Shown here: positions 25,215 to 35,001 of the stretch, one piece after another | Position numbering within the stretch: position 1 is the first letter of the stretch | How the letters are laid out: the number at the start of each line of letters is the position of its first letter | Translations under genes and position numbers: made by a program | Source: JAEXOD01 sp043805435 | GTDB lineage: Bacteria; Bacteroidota; Ignavibacteria; Ignavibacteriales; Melioribacteraceae | Assembly: GCA_043805435.1 (NCBI GenBank) | Contig: JAZDHY010000007.1 | Coordinates: forward strand, 36,295-100,294 | Reading direction: 5' to 3' | DNA: 64,000 nt | Notes under the pieces: model-generated | Told to the model about the DNA's origin: nothing | The model's input: only the letters and a program-made list of their open reading frames with translations | The model's database searches: none

Positions 25215-28200
25215 ATGGAAAATTTGGAGAAGAATACTTCTTTTGAAAATAATTTAATATCAGTTGCGGGTTTAATTTCAAAAGAGCTAATAAGTAATAA
25301 TCTAATTCCAAACCCCGTTATAAAGTCTTATACTGATTTATTAAATGATCTGTTTTGGATAATTGATTTGTCGGGGAAATATACTTACGCAAACAAAACG
25401 ACTTGCGAAATTTTGTTCAATTCGTTAAATTATAACCAAATTATTAATAAAACGGATTATTTTTTAGCTAACAATAATAATGAAGAAAAATTTCAAGATT
25501 TAACATCAAACCAAATAATTAATCTAAAAAAAAATTCAAATTTGTTTGGAAAAAAAATAGAGTTCCAAATAACATACCTGCCTTTAACCGACCAAAATAA
25601 TAAAATCTTTGCCTACATGGGATATGCAATAAATGCGCTTGAAAGATGTTACGAAAAACCATTAAAACAATTTGAAAAAGTATGGGAAAAATCGTTTGAT
25701 AGCATGCGGTTATTAAACGAAGACGGAACTGTTCTTTCGGTAAATAAGGCTTTTTGTAATTTAGTAGAAAAAACAGAAAATGAGTTAATAGGTACATATT
25801 ATAACTACATTTATTCGGATGAGGAATACAATCCAAAATTAGATTTTAACATAAATAATGTTAGACCTTTTTTTGAAAGGGAAGTAATACTGTGGAACTA
25901 TAAACATGTTTGGTTTGAAATTACAAGTACTATAATAGAGTATGAGGATGGGACAAAATCGGTATTATCAATATTTAAAGATATTACGGATAAAAAACTA
26001 ACAAATAAAAAACTTAAAGAAGTTGAACAAAGATATAAAGAAACTGCCGATCTTTTACCGCAGATTATTTGTGAGGTTGATCTTTTCGGAAAAATCTTGT
26101 ACTGCAATCAGCAAACATTTAGGTGCTTTCCTATATCGCAAAAAGATATTGATAATGGATATTTTTTATGTAATTTGATTGCTGAAGAAGATAGAGAGCG
26201 GATTAAAACTAATTTGTTCAAAAAATTGGACAAAATCGGTTTTTTTAATGAAGAATATTTAGGCATTTCAAAAAACGGGGGCAAATTGCCTATTCTTGTT
26301 TTTGCTACCGCTATTATTAAAGATGAAAAAACAACAGGTTTACGCTGTGTAATAATTGATATTAGCGAAAGGAAAAAAAACGAAGAAGCATTGCGTAAAA
26401 GCGAAAGTTTGTACAAAAATATTGTAACTACTTCACCCGATGCCATTGTGCTGGTTGATCTAAATGTAAATATCATTTTTGCTAATGATAGAACCGCACA
26501 ATTGTTTGGTTTTGAGTTAGGTTTTGATATGGTTGGAATTAACGGTTTTTCATTTGTAGCCGCCGAATCTTCTTCACTTATAAACCAAAAATACTTTTTA
26601 TTGTTAAAACTTGGAACCATTGAAACAATTGAAATTAAGTTTAATAAAAAGAATAATACAAGTTTTTGGAGTGAATTTAGGGCAAAATTAATTTGCGATA
26701 GTAATGGGAATCCCCAAAATATTCTTATAATCATTACGGATATTACCTTAAAAAAAGAATCGGAAGAGGAAGCAAAACTTAATGAATTGAGGATGGAAAC
26801 ATTATTAAAAATTACGCAAATGGAAGACACGCCAATTAATAATATTTCGGATTATGTTTTACTGGAATCTGTTAAACAGACAAAAAGTGAAGGTGCATTT
26901 ATTGCATATCTAAATGAAAACGAACAACTTTTAAGTGTTAAAACTTTAGCCAATAATACAATTACGGAAAATACTTTTGACAAGTCAAATTACAAAAGCT
27001 CAATTTCCTCATCGTTATGGTTAAAACCTTTATTGGTAAGATCCCCGTTTATGTTAAATGATTATACTTCGGCTTATTTAGCTGATGAAAAATTACCGGC
27101 AAGCCAAACTTTAATAATAAGGTATCTGGGAGTCCCCCTTTTTTCGGGCAATAAAATAATTGCTGTTGCCGGCATTATAAATAAAAAATCGGACTACACC
27201 GAACTTGATATAAAACAGCTTGTTTTATTGGTAACCAGTCTTTTTAATACACTTGAACATCGAAAAAAAGAAGAGAAGATAAAAACATTATCACGCGCAA
27301 TTGAACAAAATCCGTCTATTATTGTTATCACAAATCCTGATGGAATAATACAATATACTAATCCAAAATTTACTGAAATAACCGGTTATCCAGCATCCGA
27401 AGTTTTAGGTTTAAATCCCCGAATATTAAAAAGCGGTCAAACTCCGGCAGAAAAGTATGAACAATTATGGAGCACTATAACCGCAGGACACGAATGGAAT
27501 GGTGAACTTTTAAATAAAAAAAAGAATGGCAGTTATTATTGGGAACAAATATTAATATCGCCAATTAAAAACGATACGGGAGAAATAACCAATTACGTAG
27601 CAATTAAACAGGATGTGAGCGAAAAAAAGATTTTCGAAAAACAACTTATCGAAGCAAAAGAAAAGGCTGAAAAATCGGATAAAGTGAAATCCGAGTTCCT
27701 TGCCCAAATGTCGCACGAAATAAGAACACCAATAAATGCTATTTTAAGTTTTTCGAGCTTACTGCGTGATGAGCTTGAACATTTATTGGATGAAGATTTG
27801 CGCAGCAGTTTTTCAATTATGGCGCGTGCAGGAGTAAGAATTATCCGCACTATTGATCTAATCCTTAATATGAGTGAACTGCAGACCGGCACTTATGATT
27901 TTAATGTTAAGGAAATAGATTTAAAAGAAGATATTCTCCATTCATTAATGCTTGAACATACAATGATGGCAAGGGACAAAGGGTTGGTTTTAAGTTTAAG
28001 CAGCTACACCGATAATACATATGTTTTTGCCGATGAGTATTCTGTTATGCAAATTTTTACTAATTTAATTAATAATGCCATTAAATTTACCGATAACGGA
28101 ATGGTTGAAGTAGTTATCTCGTCAAATGAACCGGGCAATACTATTATTGATGTTATTGATACGGGAATAGGGATTTCGGAGGATTATATTCCGTTTTTGT

Positions 28201-28382
28201 TCAGTCCTTTTTCGCAGGAAGAACAGGGATATACACGCCGTTTTGAAGGAAACGGTTTGGGTTTAGCATTAGTTAAAAAATATTGCGATCTAAATGATGC
28301 GACAATATTTGTTGAAAGCGAAAAAGGGAAAGGCTCTAAATTTAGAGTATTTTTTTCTAATAAAAACAATTGCATAATTTAA
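25215..28382 (+). CDS. Multi-PAS/GAF sensor histidine kinase
   Basis: A 1055-residue kinase without signal peptide or membrane segment, so it is probably cytoplasmic. It contains a chain of PAS-type sensor domains (about 38-150, 155-265, 272-390, 396-515), a GAF-like region (about 535-690) and a further PAS with PAC tail (about 695-815, ITNPDGIIQYTNPKFTEITGY). The dimerisation domain has FLAQMSHEIRTPINAI with phospho-acceptor His834. The ATPase domain has NLINNAIKF (N box, Asn950), DTGIGI (G1) and GNGLGLALVKKY (G2). There is no receiver domain and no adjacent response regulator, so its partner is elsewhere. The gene is followed at 59 bases by the SppA-like gene on the same strand. The signal sensed is unknown. 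Confidence 0.9.
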   Translation: MENLEKNTSFENNLISVAGLISKELISNNLIPNPVIKSYTDLLNDLFWIIDLSGKYTYANKTTCEILFNSLNYNQIINKTDYFLANNNNEEKFQDLTSNQIINLKKNSNLFGKKIEFQITYLPLTDQNNKIFAYMGYAINALERCYEKPLKQFEKVWEKSFDSMRLLNEDGTVLSVNKAFCNLVEKTENELIGTYYNYIYSDEEYNPKLDFNINNVRPFFEREVILWNYKHVWFEITSTIIEYEDGTKSVLSIFKDITDKKLTNKKLKEVEQRYKETADLLPQIICEVDLFGKILYCNQQTFRCFPISQKDIDNGYFLCNLIAEEDRERIKTNLFKKLDKIGFFNEEYLGISKNGGKLPILVFATAIIKDEKTTGLRCVIIDISERKKNEEALRKSESLYKNIVTTSPDAIVLVDLNVNIIFANDRTAQLFGFELGFDMVGINGFSFVAAESSSLINQKYFLLLKLGTIETIEIKFNKKNNTSFWSEFRAKLICDSNGNPQNILIIITDITLKKESEEEAKLNELRMETLLKITQMEDTPINNISDYVLLESVKQTKSEGAFIAYLNENEQLLSVKTLANNTITENTFDKSNYKSSISSSLWLKPLLVRSPFMLNDYTSAYLADEKLPASQTLIIRYLGVPLFSGNKIIAVAGIINKKSDYTELDIKQLVLLVTSLFNTLEHRKKEEKIKTLSRAIEQNPSIIVITNPDGIIQYTNPKFTEITGYPASEVLGLNPRILKSGQTPAEKYEQLWSTITAGHEWNGELLNKKKNGSYYWEQILISPIKNDTGEITNYVAIKQDVSEKKIFEKQLIEAKEKAEKSDKVKSEFLAQMSHEIRTPINAILSFSSLLRDELEHLLDEDLRSSFSIMARAGVRIIRTIDLILNMSELQTGTYDFNVKEIDLKEDILHSLMLEHTMMARDKGLVLSLSSYTDNTYVFADEYSVMQIFTNLINNAIKFTDNGMVEVVISSNEPGNTIIDVIDTGIGISEDYIPFLFSPFSQEEQGYTRRFEGNGLGLALVKKYCDLNDATIFVESEKGKGSKFRVFFSNKNNCII

Positions 28383-28441
28383 TAAATTTTAATAGTAAGA
28401 TATTTAATCTCAATTAATAACTTAGTTAGGATATTTCTTTT

Positions 28442-30844
28442 ATGAAAACACAACTCTTGTTTTTATTTTTACTTTGTTCTATAATTAATTTGGATGCACA
28501 AAGTTTAAATTCATCATTTTACAACCGTACAAGTTTTTCATCTGTTTCGGCCGGAGCATTTCGGTTTGGTTTATATGGGTACGATAATCCCGCATTGTTA
28601 AACATGGTTGAAAACCCCGAAATATATGTAAGCTGGATGGATGCTAAAAATTTACACAACTATTCAAAGTGGGGAGTTTTTTCAGCCGTTAAACATCTTG
28701 GACTTTCTTATGTTGAAGAAAAAATAGGAGACCTTAAAGTTAAAGATTATTCAGTTTCTTTAAGTGCGGGGAATAAATCTCTTTCTTTCGGGGTTTGTTT
28801 AGGATGGTCAACGGGAAATACGGACGAGTTTAATCATTCAACTTTTACATCGTTTGAAATAATCTCCAGACCAAATAAATATATTTCGTATGGAGTGTCA
28901 GCGTTTATAAATCAAAAAATTACGGATGAATATGTGGCCGAAGCCGCTTTTAGACCTTTGGGAAATGAACTTGTTGCTGTATTTGGTGATTATTTGTATA
29001 AAGAAGAATATTACGGGTTTGATAATAAATGGAGTGCGGGAGTAATTGTTGAACCACTTAGCGGTGTAAGAATTTCCGGAAGATATTTTGAAAACAAGAC
29101 TTTTTCCTTAGGTACAAATATTGGACTGGGACATTTTGGCTTTTCAGTACAAACAAGCTTTGCTGATAATAACAATCATTCAGGTACGATATACGGAATC
29201 AGGCTGGGAGGTTACGATCGGAATATCCTTAGTGATCTGCTTGATAAACCAAAATATATTTCCGCTGTTTTAACGGGAAATGTTAAATATCAAAGATATA
29301 AATTATTTGATAACTCGAATACTTTATTGGATTTATTGCAGAATATTAAAAAAGCTAAAACAGATAAAAATGTAGAAGGTATTATAATTAATACATCAGG
29401 GTTAAATGCTAACAGGGAAATGCTTTGGGAACTTAGAAATGAATTAGATGAACTTAAAAAAGCGGGTAAAAAAGTTATTATATATTTGGATAGAGCAGGA
29501 ATTGATTTATACCAATTTGCATCTGTAGCCGATAAAATATTTATTGATCCGATAGGAATGATAACTCTTGAGGGTTTTATGGCCGGAAAAAGTTATTATA
29601 AAGGGGCTTTAGAAAAATTGGGAATTGGTTTTGACGAATGGAGATTTTTTAAGTATAAATCGGCAATGGAAACATATGCACGTACAGAAATGTCGGAAGG
29701 AGATAAAGAGCAATTGCAGGCAATAGTAAATAATAATTACGATTTAGCTAAAAATCTAATTACCGAAGGGAGAAATATATCGGGCGAAAAATTTGATTAT
29801 TTTGTTGAAAATCACCCTGTTTTTAATGCTGATTTGGCTTTGAACTACAACCTTGTGGATGGAATTGCAAGATTTGATAAAATTGGAGATACATTAAATA
29901 AACAAGAAAACAAACAAATTGGTTATATGGGGTTTGACAACATTAAAGAAAATTATTTACCAACAGATAATTATTGGGGTGAAAAACCCAAAATTGCGGT
30001 TATATATGTGCTTGGAGTTTGTGCAATGGACGAGGGTATTAAAGCGCGTAAACTGGTTTATGATTTGCAAAAGGCTAAAAACAGAAATGATATTAAAGCA
30101 ATTGTATTGCGGATTGATTCTCCCGGTGGTGATGCTTTAGCTTCGGATATTATTGCTGAAGAAATGAAAAATTGCAAAAAGGTTAAACCTGTTATAGTGT
30201 CACAGGGTTACGTTGCGGGTTCGGGTGGTTATTGGCTTTCTATGTATGCCGATACTATTGTTGCGGCTCCTAATACCATTACAGGTTCAATTGGAGTGAT
30301 TGGCGGCTGGTATTATAATATTTCCGCTAAACAAAGTTTGGGTATATCAACCGATCTTGTTAAAGCAGGCAATCACGCCGATTTGGGGTTTGGGATGAAG
30401 CTCCCTTTTATTGGACTCAGTTTACCGGACAGAAATCTGACAAGTGAAGAATGGGGTATAATGGAACGGGAAATAAAAAGCAGCTACAATATGTTTGTCA
30501 AAAAAGTTGCAAAAGGAAGGGGATTAACTGAAGAGAAAGTTGATTCTATTGGACAGGGACGAATTTGGTCGGGAATTGATGGAAAAACCATTGGACTGGT
30601 TGACGAATTGGGCGGCTTAAATACTGCAATTAATATTGCCAAAGAAAAAGCAGGTATTTTAGATAACAACTACGAATTAGTTGAATATCCGGAACCGCCA
30701 TTGTTTGATTTTAGTATTCTTATGCCAAAAATATTTGGATTTGATATTAAAACTGAGGATAGTTCAATAGAAAATATAAAGTTTAGAATGAACTATAACG
30801 GCAAACCGTTGATGATGATTCCTGCCGATTACGAATTTCAATAA
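28442..30844 (+). CDS. sppA: SppA-type S49 peptidase with an N-terminal beta-barrel-like region
   Basis: An 800-residue membrane-associated serine peptidase. The C-terminal about 530 residues match long-form SppA. Lys406 in FKYKSAMETYARTEM is the general base and Ser594 in GYVAGSGGYWLSM is the nucleophile. IVLRIDSPGGDALAS and PNTITGSIGVIGG flank the site, and GRIWSGIDGKTIGLVDELGG is the usual C-terminal motif. The first about 265 residues are unusual: a signal peptide (to about 20, ...LDAQ), then SVSAGAFRFGLYGYDNPALLNMV and repeated amphipathic strands resembling a PorV-like outer-membrane barrel. E. coli SppA (about 618 residues) has a membrane helix there instead. It may therefore sit in the outer membrane or periplasm; the location is inference. 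AGGA precedes the ATG. Confidence 0.85.
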   Translation: MKTQLLFLFLLCSIINLDAQSLNSSFYNRTSFSSVSAGAFRFGLYGYDNPALLNMVENPEIYVSWMDAKNLHNYSKWGVFSAVKHLGLSYVEEKIGDLKVKDYSVSLSAGNKSLSFGVCLGWSTGNTDEFNHSTFTSFEIISRPNKYISYGVSAFINQKITDEYVAEAAFRPLGNELVAVFGDYLYKEEYYGFDNKWSAGVIVEPLSGVRISGRYFENKTFSLGTNIGLGHFGFSVQTSFADNNNHSGTIYGIRLGGYDRNILSDLLDKPKYISAVLTGNVKYQRYKLFDNSNTLLDLLQNIKKAKTDKNVEGIIINTSGLNANREMLWELRNELDELKKAGKKVIIYLDRAGIDLYQFASVADKIFIDPIGMITLEGFMAGKSYYKGALEKLGIGFDEWRFFKYKSAMETYARTEMSEGDKEQLQAIVNNNYDLAKNLITEGRNISGEKFDYFVENHPVFNADLALNYNLVDGIARFDKIGDTLNKQENKQIGYMGFDNIKENYLPTDNYWGEKPKIAVIYVLGVCAMDEGIKARKLVYDLQKAKNRNDIKAIVLRIDSPGGDALASDIIAEEMKNCKKVKPVIVSQGYVAGSGGYWLSMYADTIVAAPNTITGSIGVIGGWYYNISAKQSLGISTDLVKAGNHADLGFGMKLPFIGLSLPDRNLTSEEWGIMEREIKSSYNMFVKKVAKGRGLTEEKVDSIGQGRIWSGIDGKTIGLVDELGGLNTAINIAKEKAGILDNNYELVEYPEPPLFDFSILMPKIFGFDIKTEDSSIENIKFRMNYNGKPLMMIPADYEFQ

Positions 30845-30960
30845 ACTGGTTAGTATAAACAAATAGATGTTTTGGAAAGTTGGGGAGCTGATCGATGGTG
30901 GCTGATTAGTTTCCCAATCTTTATAGTATCCATTTTTTACTTTCCTTTTGGGCTAAATGC

Positions 30961-31488
30961 TTATTTTAATAACAGTTTCACTTCCTCAACTATAAGATCT
31001 TTATCAATTACAAGAGGGGATTTGTTGTCCTTGCAAGTAAATGTTATGCCTGCCGGAAGTAATTCAATGGTATAATTTTCAAGAACATTATTTTCTTTGT
31101 CAAACAAAAATATTTTGGAATTATCCTCACTATGAATGATTTTTATAATATAGTTTGATTTAGAGTCAATATATGTATCTAATACATTATTTTTATGCAG
31201 TTTGTAAGAGTTTGCCGCTAATTTAAGGGATTCGGATTCAACTGTAATAGATCCCTCTTTTTTGGCTAAATAAAATATTCTTGGTGAAGTTTCTTTGTTT
31301 AGAATTTTACCAACAGCGTCATCAAGCTCATCTTCTAGAAAAGGACTATTTTGAAATAACTTGTTTCTTCTTAAAAATTCAATTTTCGAAGAAAATTTTT
31401 CAAAATTGTCTTCAATGAATTGACGTTTATCTATATTAAGATCATCAATATGAAATACAAACTTAAATAAATCACTTTCGCTTATCAT
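30961..31488 (-). CDS. Unrecognised protein downstream of the Lon-like cassette
   Basis: A 175-residue protein that I do not recognise. It has no signal peptide or membrane segment, so it is probably cytoplasmic. The N-terminal third is charged and helical (ISESDLFKFVFHIDDLNIDKRQFIEDNFEKF). The C-terminal part looks like a beta-rich domain (RIFYLAKKEGSITVESES, SNYIIKIIHSED, KIFLFDKENNVLENYTIELL, GITFTCKDN). It lies 149 bases after an unrecognised gene and that after the Lon-like protease gene, all on the minus strand. It could be part of that group or stand alone. The final residues (LVIDKDLIVEEVKLLLK) form a helix. No function can be given. Confidence 0.6.
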   Translation of the reverse strand: MISESDLFKFVFHIDDLNIDKRQFIEDNFEKFSSKIEFLRRNKLFQNSPFLEDELDDAVGKILNKETSPRIFYLAKKEGSITVESESLKLAANSYKLHKNNVLDTYIDSKSNYIIKIIHSEDNSKIFLFDKENNVLENYTIELLPAGITFTCKDNKSPLVIDKDLIVEEVKLLLK

Positions 31489-31637
31489 TTTGTAATCTCA
31501 CTTTTTTAATTTTACGATTTATTAATAAAAAAAATTAAACCAACTGACATTTTTAAAGCGAATAAATTAATAAACCTATTAATTTATCCTTTACTAATTA
31601 TTTAAATAGAAAAATAAACTTGTATTTTTGAAAAATA

Positions 31638-32609
31638 TCAATATTTCCAAATATTATTTATCTCCTCTCTAAATTCCTTTAGCAAATAATTAATAATATT
31701 ATGGTATTTTTTGTAAAATATATCACTTTCCAGTTCAGGCATTTCGGCCTGCATGTATGAAAAAAGGCTTTCCGCAGCTTCCCCGTTTTTTACATCACTT
31801 ACTATTTTTTCCATGCAGGCTTTAATTGCAATGCTTTCCCTTTTCGTAAGTTTATTTTTTTTAATATATTTTTCTTCGAGGCTGTTTAAAAGTTTAATAG
31901 TTGCAAGCGATATTATTTCCTTAATTTCATAATCCGAATTGTTTTGAGTATAATTAACCTCGTAATTATTATCAAAATAAAAATTCTTAATGGATTTGAT
32001 AAGCCTATTTAATGGAATTGCCTCAGGAAAGCCATTATCAAGTAAATAGTTAAAAAGAGATTCAATCAATTTGTTTTGCTTTAAAGCAAACGTACTCTTT
32101 GGCAAATAATCAAAATTTTCTTCTAAAATAGGAGATGATTGAAAATTGGAAAATTCATTTCTAACAATATAAATTTTCCCGAACCGATTTATCTTTTTGT
32201 AGTTATTCTTTCTAACACATTCCGAAATTGTATCAAAGATTTTTTTGAAGAATGGATCATTACCTTTTATAGTCGAAAAAACTTCTTGCTCACATCTGTT
32301 CCAAATAATGCAGTTAATAAAAAATTCCGCATCAGGGTCCGAGATGATTTCGGAATTCCAATTTTCAAGGGAATTGTGAAACCCTAATTTTCCGTTACCT
32401 GAATTAATAAAAAGAGGAGTAACAGATTTAACAGCTAAATCAATTATATCCGAATCAAATCCTTTTGTCAATGAAATAATGTTTTTATTAGCTTTTAGAT
32501 ATGAACAGGCTATTTTGATTGATATTTTTGCAAAAGTTTCCAAACATAGACCATTTAAGTCGTTGTTGCTAATTTTATAAACAATATTCAGAGGTTCTTT
32601 TAATATCAT
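31638..32609 (-). CDS. Unrecognised helical protein encoded directly after the Lon-like protease
   Basis: About 323 residues from the ATG at 32609, which lies 5 bases after the protease stop. An ATG at 32663 would overlap the protease gene by 49 bases and adds only a stretch that shadows it, so the shorter form is preferred. The protein is mainly helical and has no signal peptide. The segment LETFAKISIKIACSYLKANKNI..IDLAVKSVTPLFI and the later IWNRCEQEVFSTIKG have a helical pattern a little like sigma-factor region 2, but this is too weak to call. The C-terminal helices are rich in Lys and Glu. Tight spacing implies translational coupling and a shared role with the protease. Function unknown. 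Confidence 0.6.
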   Translation of the reverse strand: MILKEPLNIVYKISNNDLNGLCLETFAKISIKIACSYLKANKNIISLTKGFDSDIIDLAVKSVTPLFINSGNGKLGFHNSLENWNSEIISDPDAEFFINCIIWNRCEQEVFSTIKGNDPFFKKIFDTISECVRKNNYKKINRFGKIYIVRNEFSNFQSSPILEENFDYLPKSTFALKQNKLIESLFNYLLDNGFPEAIPLNRLIKSIKNFYFDNNYEVNYTQNNSDYEIKEIISLATIKLLNSLEEKYIKKNKLTKRESIAIKACMEKIVSDVKNGEAAESLFSYMQAEMPELESDIFYKKYHNIINYLLKEFREEINNIWKY

Positions 32610-32614
32610 AAAAA

Positions 32615-34765
32615 TCAATAAACCGATAAAATATCCGGTCTCCTCGCTTGTTTTCCATTCCACTTGTCAATATGTACAAATTCTTTCCCGTTCCAATATT
32701 TTATCTGGTTGCGCAGCGACATTGAAAATACCTTTGTGTTTGTAAGTGGAGCCGAAAGTAATCCTTTTGCTATAACAGAATCCCGTTTAGTCAAGAATGA
32801 ATCTAATATTACTATATCGGCAAATGAAAAATCGGGATTAAATCTTACTTGAAATATTTCATCACCATCAGGGAAATTATCTTCTATAAGCATAATACAT
32901 ATTTTCTGAGATTCACCCAGGAAATAACACAAAGTAGGAATATTATATCGGCACTTTGCAAATATCGTATTATAATCACTTTTAGGGAGTAAGATATATT
33001 GATCAAAGTCAGCAATTTTATAACCGGGGAACCTATATTTGCCCACAGAAGGTGATCGTCCTTTTAATTTGTCCAACTCAATACTAAATAATACTGATCT
33101 CTCAAAACCATTATTAATAATTGCTCCCACAAGTTCTAGGCGTCCATCATTATCAATATCCTTAATAAACCCACTTAAATTAGTACCGGGGTTCCATAAT
33201 GTATCACCAATTAAAGTACCGTTATACCCAAGCCGTAAAATAGCGGTAGGATAATAATTATAATGCTGAGCAGAAATAATTATTTCGTTCAAATTGATTG
33301 AATTCTCATAATCCAGCAATCTAATATGGTAGATGTTTTCAAAAGCACTTTCCCGATCTGAAATTATTCCGTTGAAGCAGTAGTCCCAAATCTTTTTTTT
33401 GTGTTTATCAATACAATAAAGTTTATAATGATTGAAAGTATCTAAAGCTGTTTTTTTATCCCAATTTGTTAAAAGTATTTCATTAATGCCATCATTGTTT
33501 ATATCGCGTAACTGTATTAACTTAGATAAATAATAAGCACTACCGATAGAAGTCGTAAATAATGTATCTCCCATCTTATTATTAACGTATGCAAGATTAT
33601 TTTTGAACAAAATGTTATTGGGGTTATCATCTGATTTTTTATAAACAAAAACAAACAAAGCTATTAAAACAATAAGAAGTATACTGAAACTATATTTTGG
33701 ATTGTATGCTTTTTTTATGCCCCATATAAAAATATTCTGTTTTTTTATATTTATCAGTTTTCTGTTATCCAATATGTCATCAAGAGTTTCAACGCCAACT
33801 ATTTTAAGGTTTCTATTTGGATAATGTTTTTTTAACTCTTTTAATTCTTGTTGGGCATAAATCAGATCAGGTTCCGGCACAACAAATACATTTTCCGTGC
33901 TAAAAAAAACATTGACGGTTTTTGATTTTATAATTGTTTCGGAAACGGGCGCAACTTCCCCGTTTTTATTAATACTGCCGGTTGAAATAATTCCGGGCGG
34001 AATTGAAAAAATCATTCTTGATTTATAAAAAATCAGTAGTTCGCTGATAAGCGCAGTGGTTAATGCAACCCCAAGCGAATCTCCAATATACTCGCCATAT
34101 TTTTGATGAAATTTAATTACATAATTATTTGGAAAGCTGTTCCGCACATTATTTTTTACGAAATTTTCGGCAACAGCAATTGATGTAACAATTTGTTCAT
34201 CCAGATTATGATCGTTTTTTTGTAATGCGGGAATAATATCATAAGTAGATTTTGTACCTTTTCGCTTATTCTGAATTATTATGCTAATGCTTTCAAGTAA
34301 ACCTAAGTTGCCTGTTTTATCTGCATTAATTTCCATCACGGGAAATTTACTTCTGCTGATAGTGTCGTTAATATTTATCCCGCCGCTAAGAGCATCATTA
34401 AGCTCCTTTAATTCACGTTCAATATTCAGAACCCCGTTCTGTAATGCTTCTTGTTGCTGATTGATATTAACGCCGAGATCGTTTTTGGCAGAGTCAAAAA
34501 CCGGAGAATTGAGCAATTTATGAGCAGTTTTTAGAATGTTTTCGGTAAAGCCCGGTTGTAAACCAATAGGGGTAAATCGTTTTATTGTGCCCAAATATTC
34601 AGGAATAAATTCTAAAGTGTAGCTAACCAGTAATGAATATTCTTTTATTGCCAAAATATCATCAAAGTAGGATGATAATATAACAAGCACCTGCCTTGGC
34701 GATTTTGTATTAGCCAAACTTTGAAGAAGTATATCTTTTTTATGTTCCAGTTCGAAAATATTCAT
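32615..34765 (-). CDS. Membrane-anchored Lon-like (S16) serine protease fused to an FG-GAP-like domain
   Basis: A 716-residue protein with a rare layout. Residues 1-140 are helical and unrecognised. Residues about 145-335 match the Lon proteolytic domain: GDSLGVALTTALIS with Ser230 in the place of the Lon nucleophile, STGSINKNGEVAPV for TGEITLRGxVLPI, and Lys280, which falls at the catalytic Lys when the two motifs are aligned (7 extra residues before the TG). There is no AAA ATPase domain. One membrane helix follows (about 358-376, ILLIVLIALFVFV). The remaining 340 residues carry calcium-loop motifs of FG-GAP/VCBS type (DINNDGINE 421-429, DIDNDGRLE 536-544). With no signal peptide, the protease should be cytoplasmic and the FG-GAP-like part outside. 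It is first in a minus-strand cassette. Confidence 0.75.
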   Translation of the reverse strand: MNIFELEHKKDILLQSLANTKSPRQVLVILSSYFDDILAIKEYSLLVSYTLEFIPEYLGTIKRFTPIGLQPGFTENILKTAHKLLNSPVFDSAKNDLGVNINQQQEALQNGVLNIERELKELNDALSGGININDTISRSKFPVMEINADKTGNLGLLESISIIIQNKRKGTKSTYDIIPALQKNDHNLDEQIVTSIAVAENFVKNNVRNSFPNNYVIKFHQKYGEYIGDSLGVALTTALISELLIFYKSRMIFSIPPGIISTGSINKNGEVAPVSETIIKSKTVNVFFSTENVFVVPEPDLIYAQQELKELKKHYPNRNLKIVGVETLDDILDNRKLINIKKQNIFIWGIKKAYNPKYSFSILLIVLIALFVFVYKKSDDNPNNILFKNNLAYVNNKMGDTLFTTSIGSAYYLSKLIQLRDINNDGINEILLTNWDKKTALDTFNHYKLYCIDKHKKKIWDYCFNGIISDRESAFENIYHIRLLDYENSINLNEIIISAQHYNYYPTAILRLGYNGTLIGDTLWNPGTNLSGFIKDIDNDGRLELVGAIINNGFERSVLFSIELDKLKGRSPSVGKYRFPGYKIADFDQYILLPKSDYNTIFAKCRYNIPTLCYFLGESQKICIMLIEDNFPDGDEIFQVRFNPDFSFADIVILDSFLTKRDSVIAKGLLSAPLTNTKVFSMSLRNQIKYWNGKEFVHIDKWNGKQARRPDILSVY

Positions 34766-35001
34766 AATTGAATTTGAATTTAGTAAAAAAAAATGAAGAA
34801 TTTATATAAATTTTTCAAAAACCATATTTTTTTGATTATTTACAATAAAAGAAGAAAGATCTAGTGGATTAATAAAAGATTAATTGAATAGCAGCATTTT
34901 TATGATGTGAACCCAAAACAGGCGAGTCTATCTTTTTGGCGAATAAAATTTTCAGCTTTAGAAAAAAATAAACTATATCAATAAACAATTGGAAAAATAA
35001 A

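Noticed and set aside
26108..26830. Open frame of 240 codons on the minus strand
   Set aside because: It lies fully inside the multi-PAS kinase gene on the opposite strand, has a Ser/Phe/Leu-rich composition typical of a shadow frame, and no ribosome site.
30872..31075. Open frame of 67 codons after the SppA-like gene
   Set aside because: Its second half is antisense to the 175-residue gene at 30961-31488, and its start has no ribosome site.
31638..32663. Sigma-factor assignment for the gene after the Lon-like protease
   Set aside because: The helical pattern is only vaguely like region 2, and no -10 recognition or region 4 HTH motif is visible. It was kept as unrecognised.
32664..32852. 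Plus-strand open frames inside the Lon-like gene (also 33039-33254)
   Set aside because: Both are antisense shadows of the protease reading frame.
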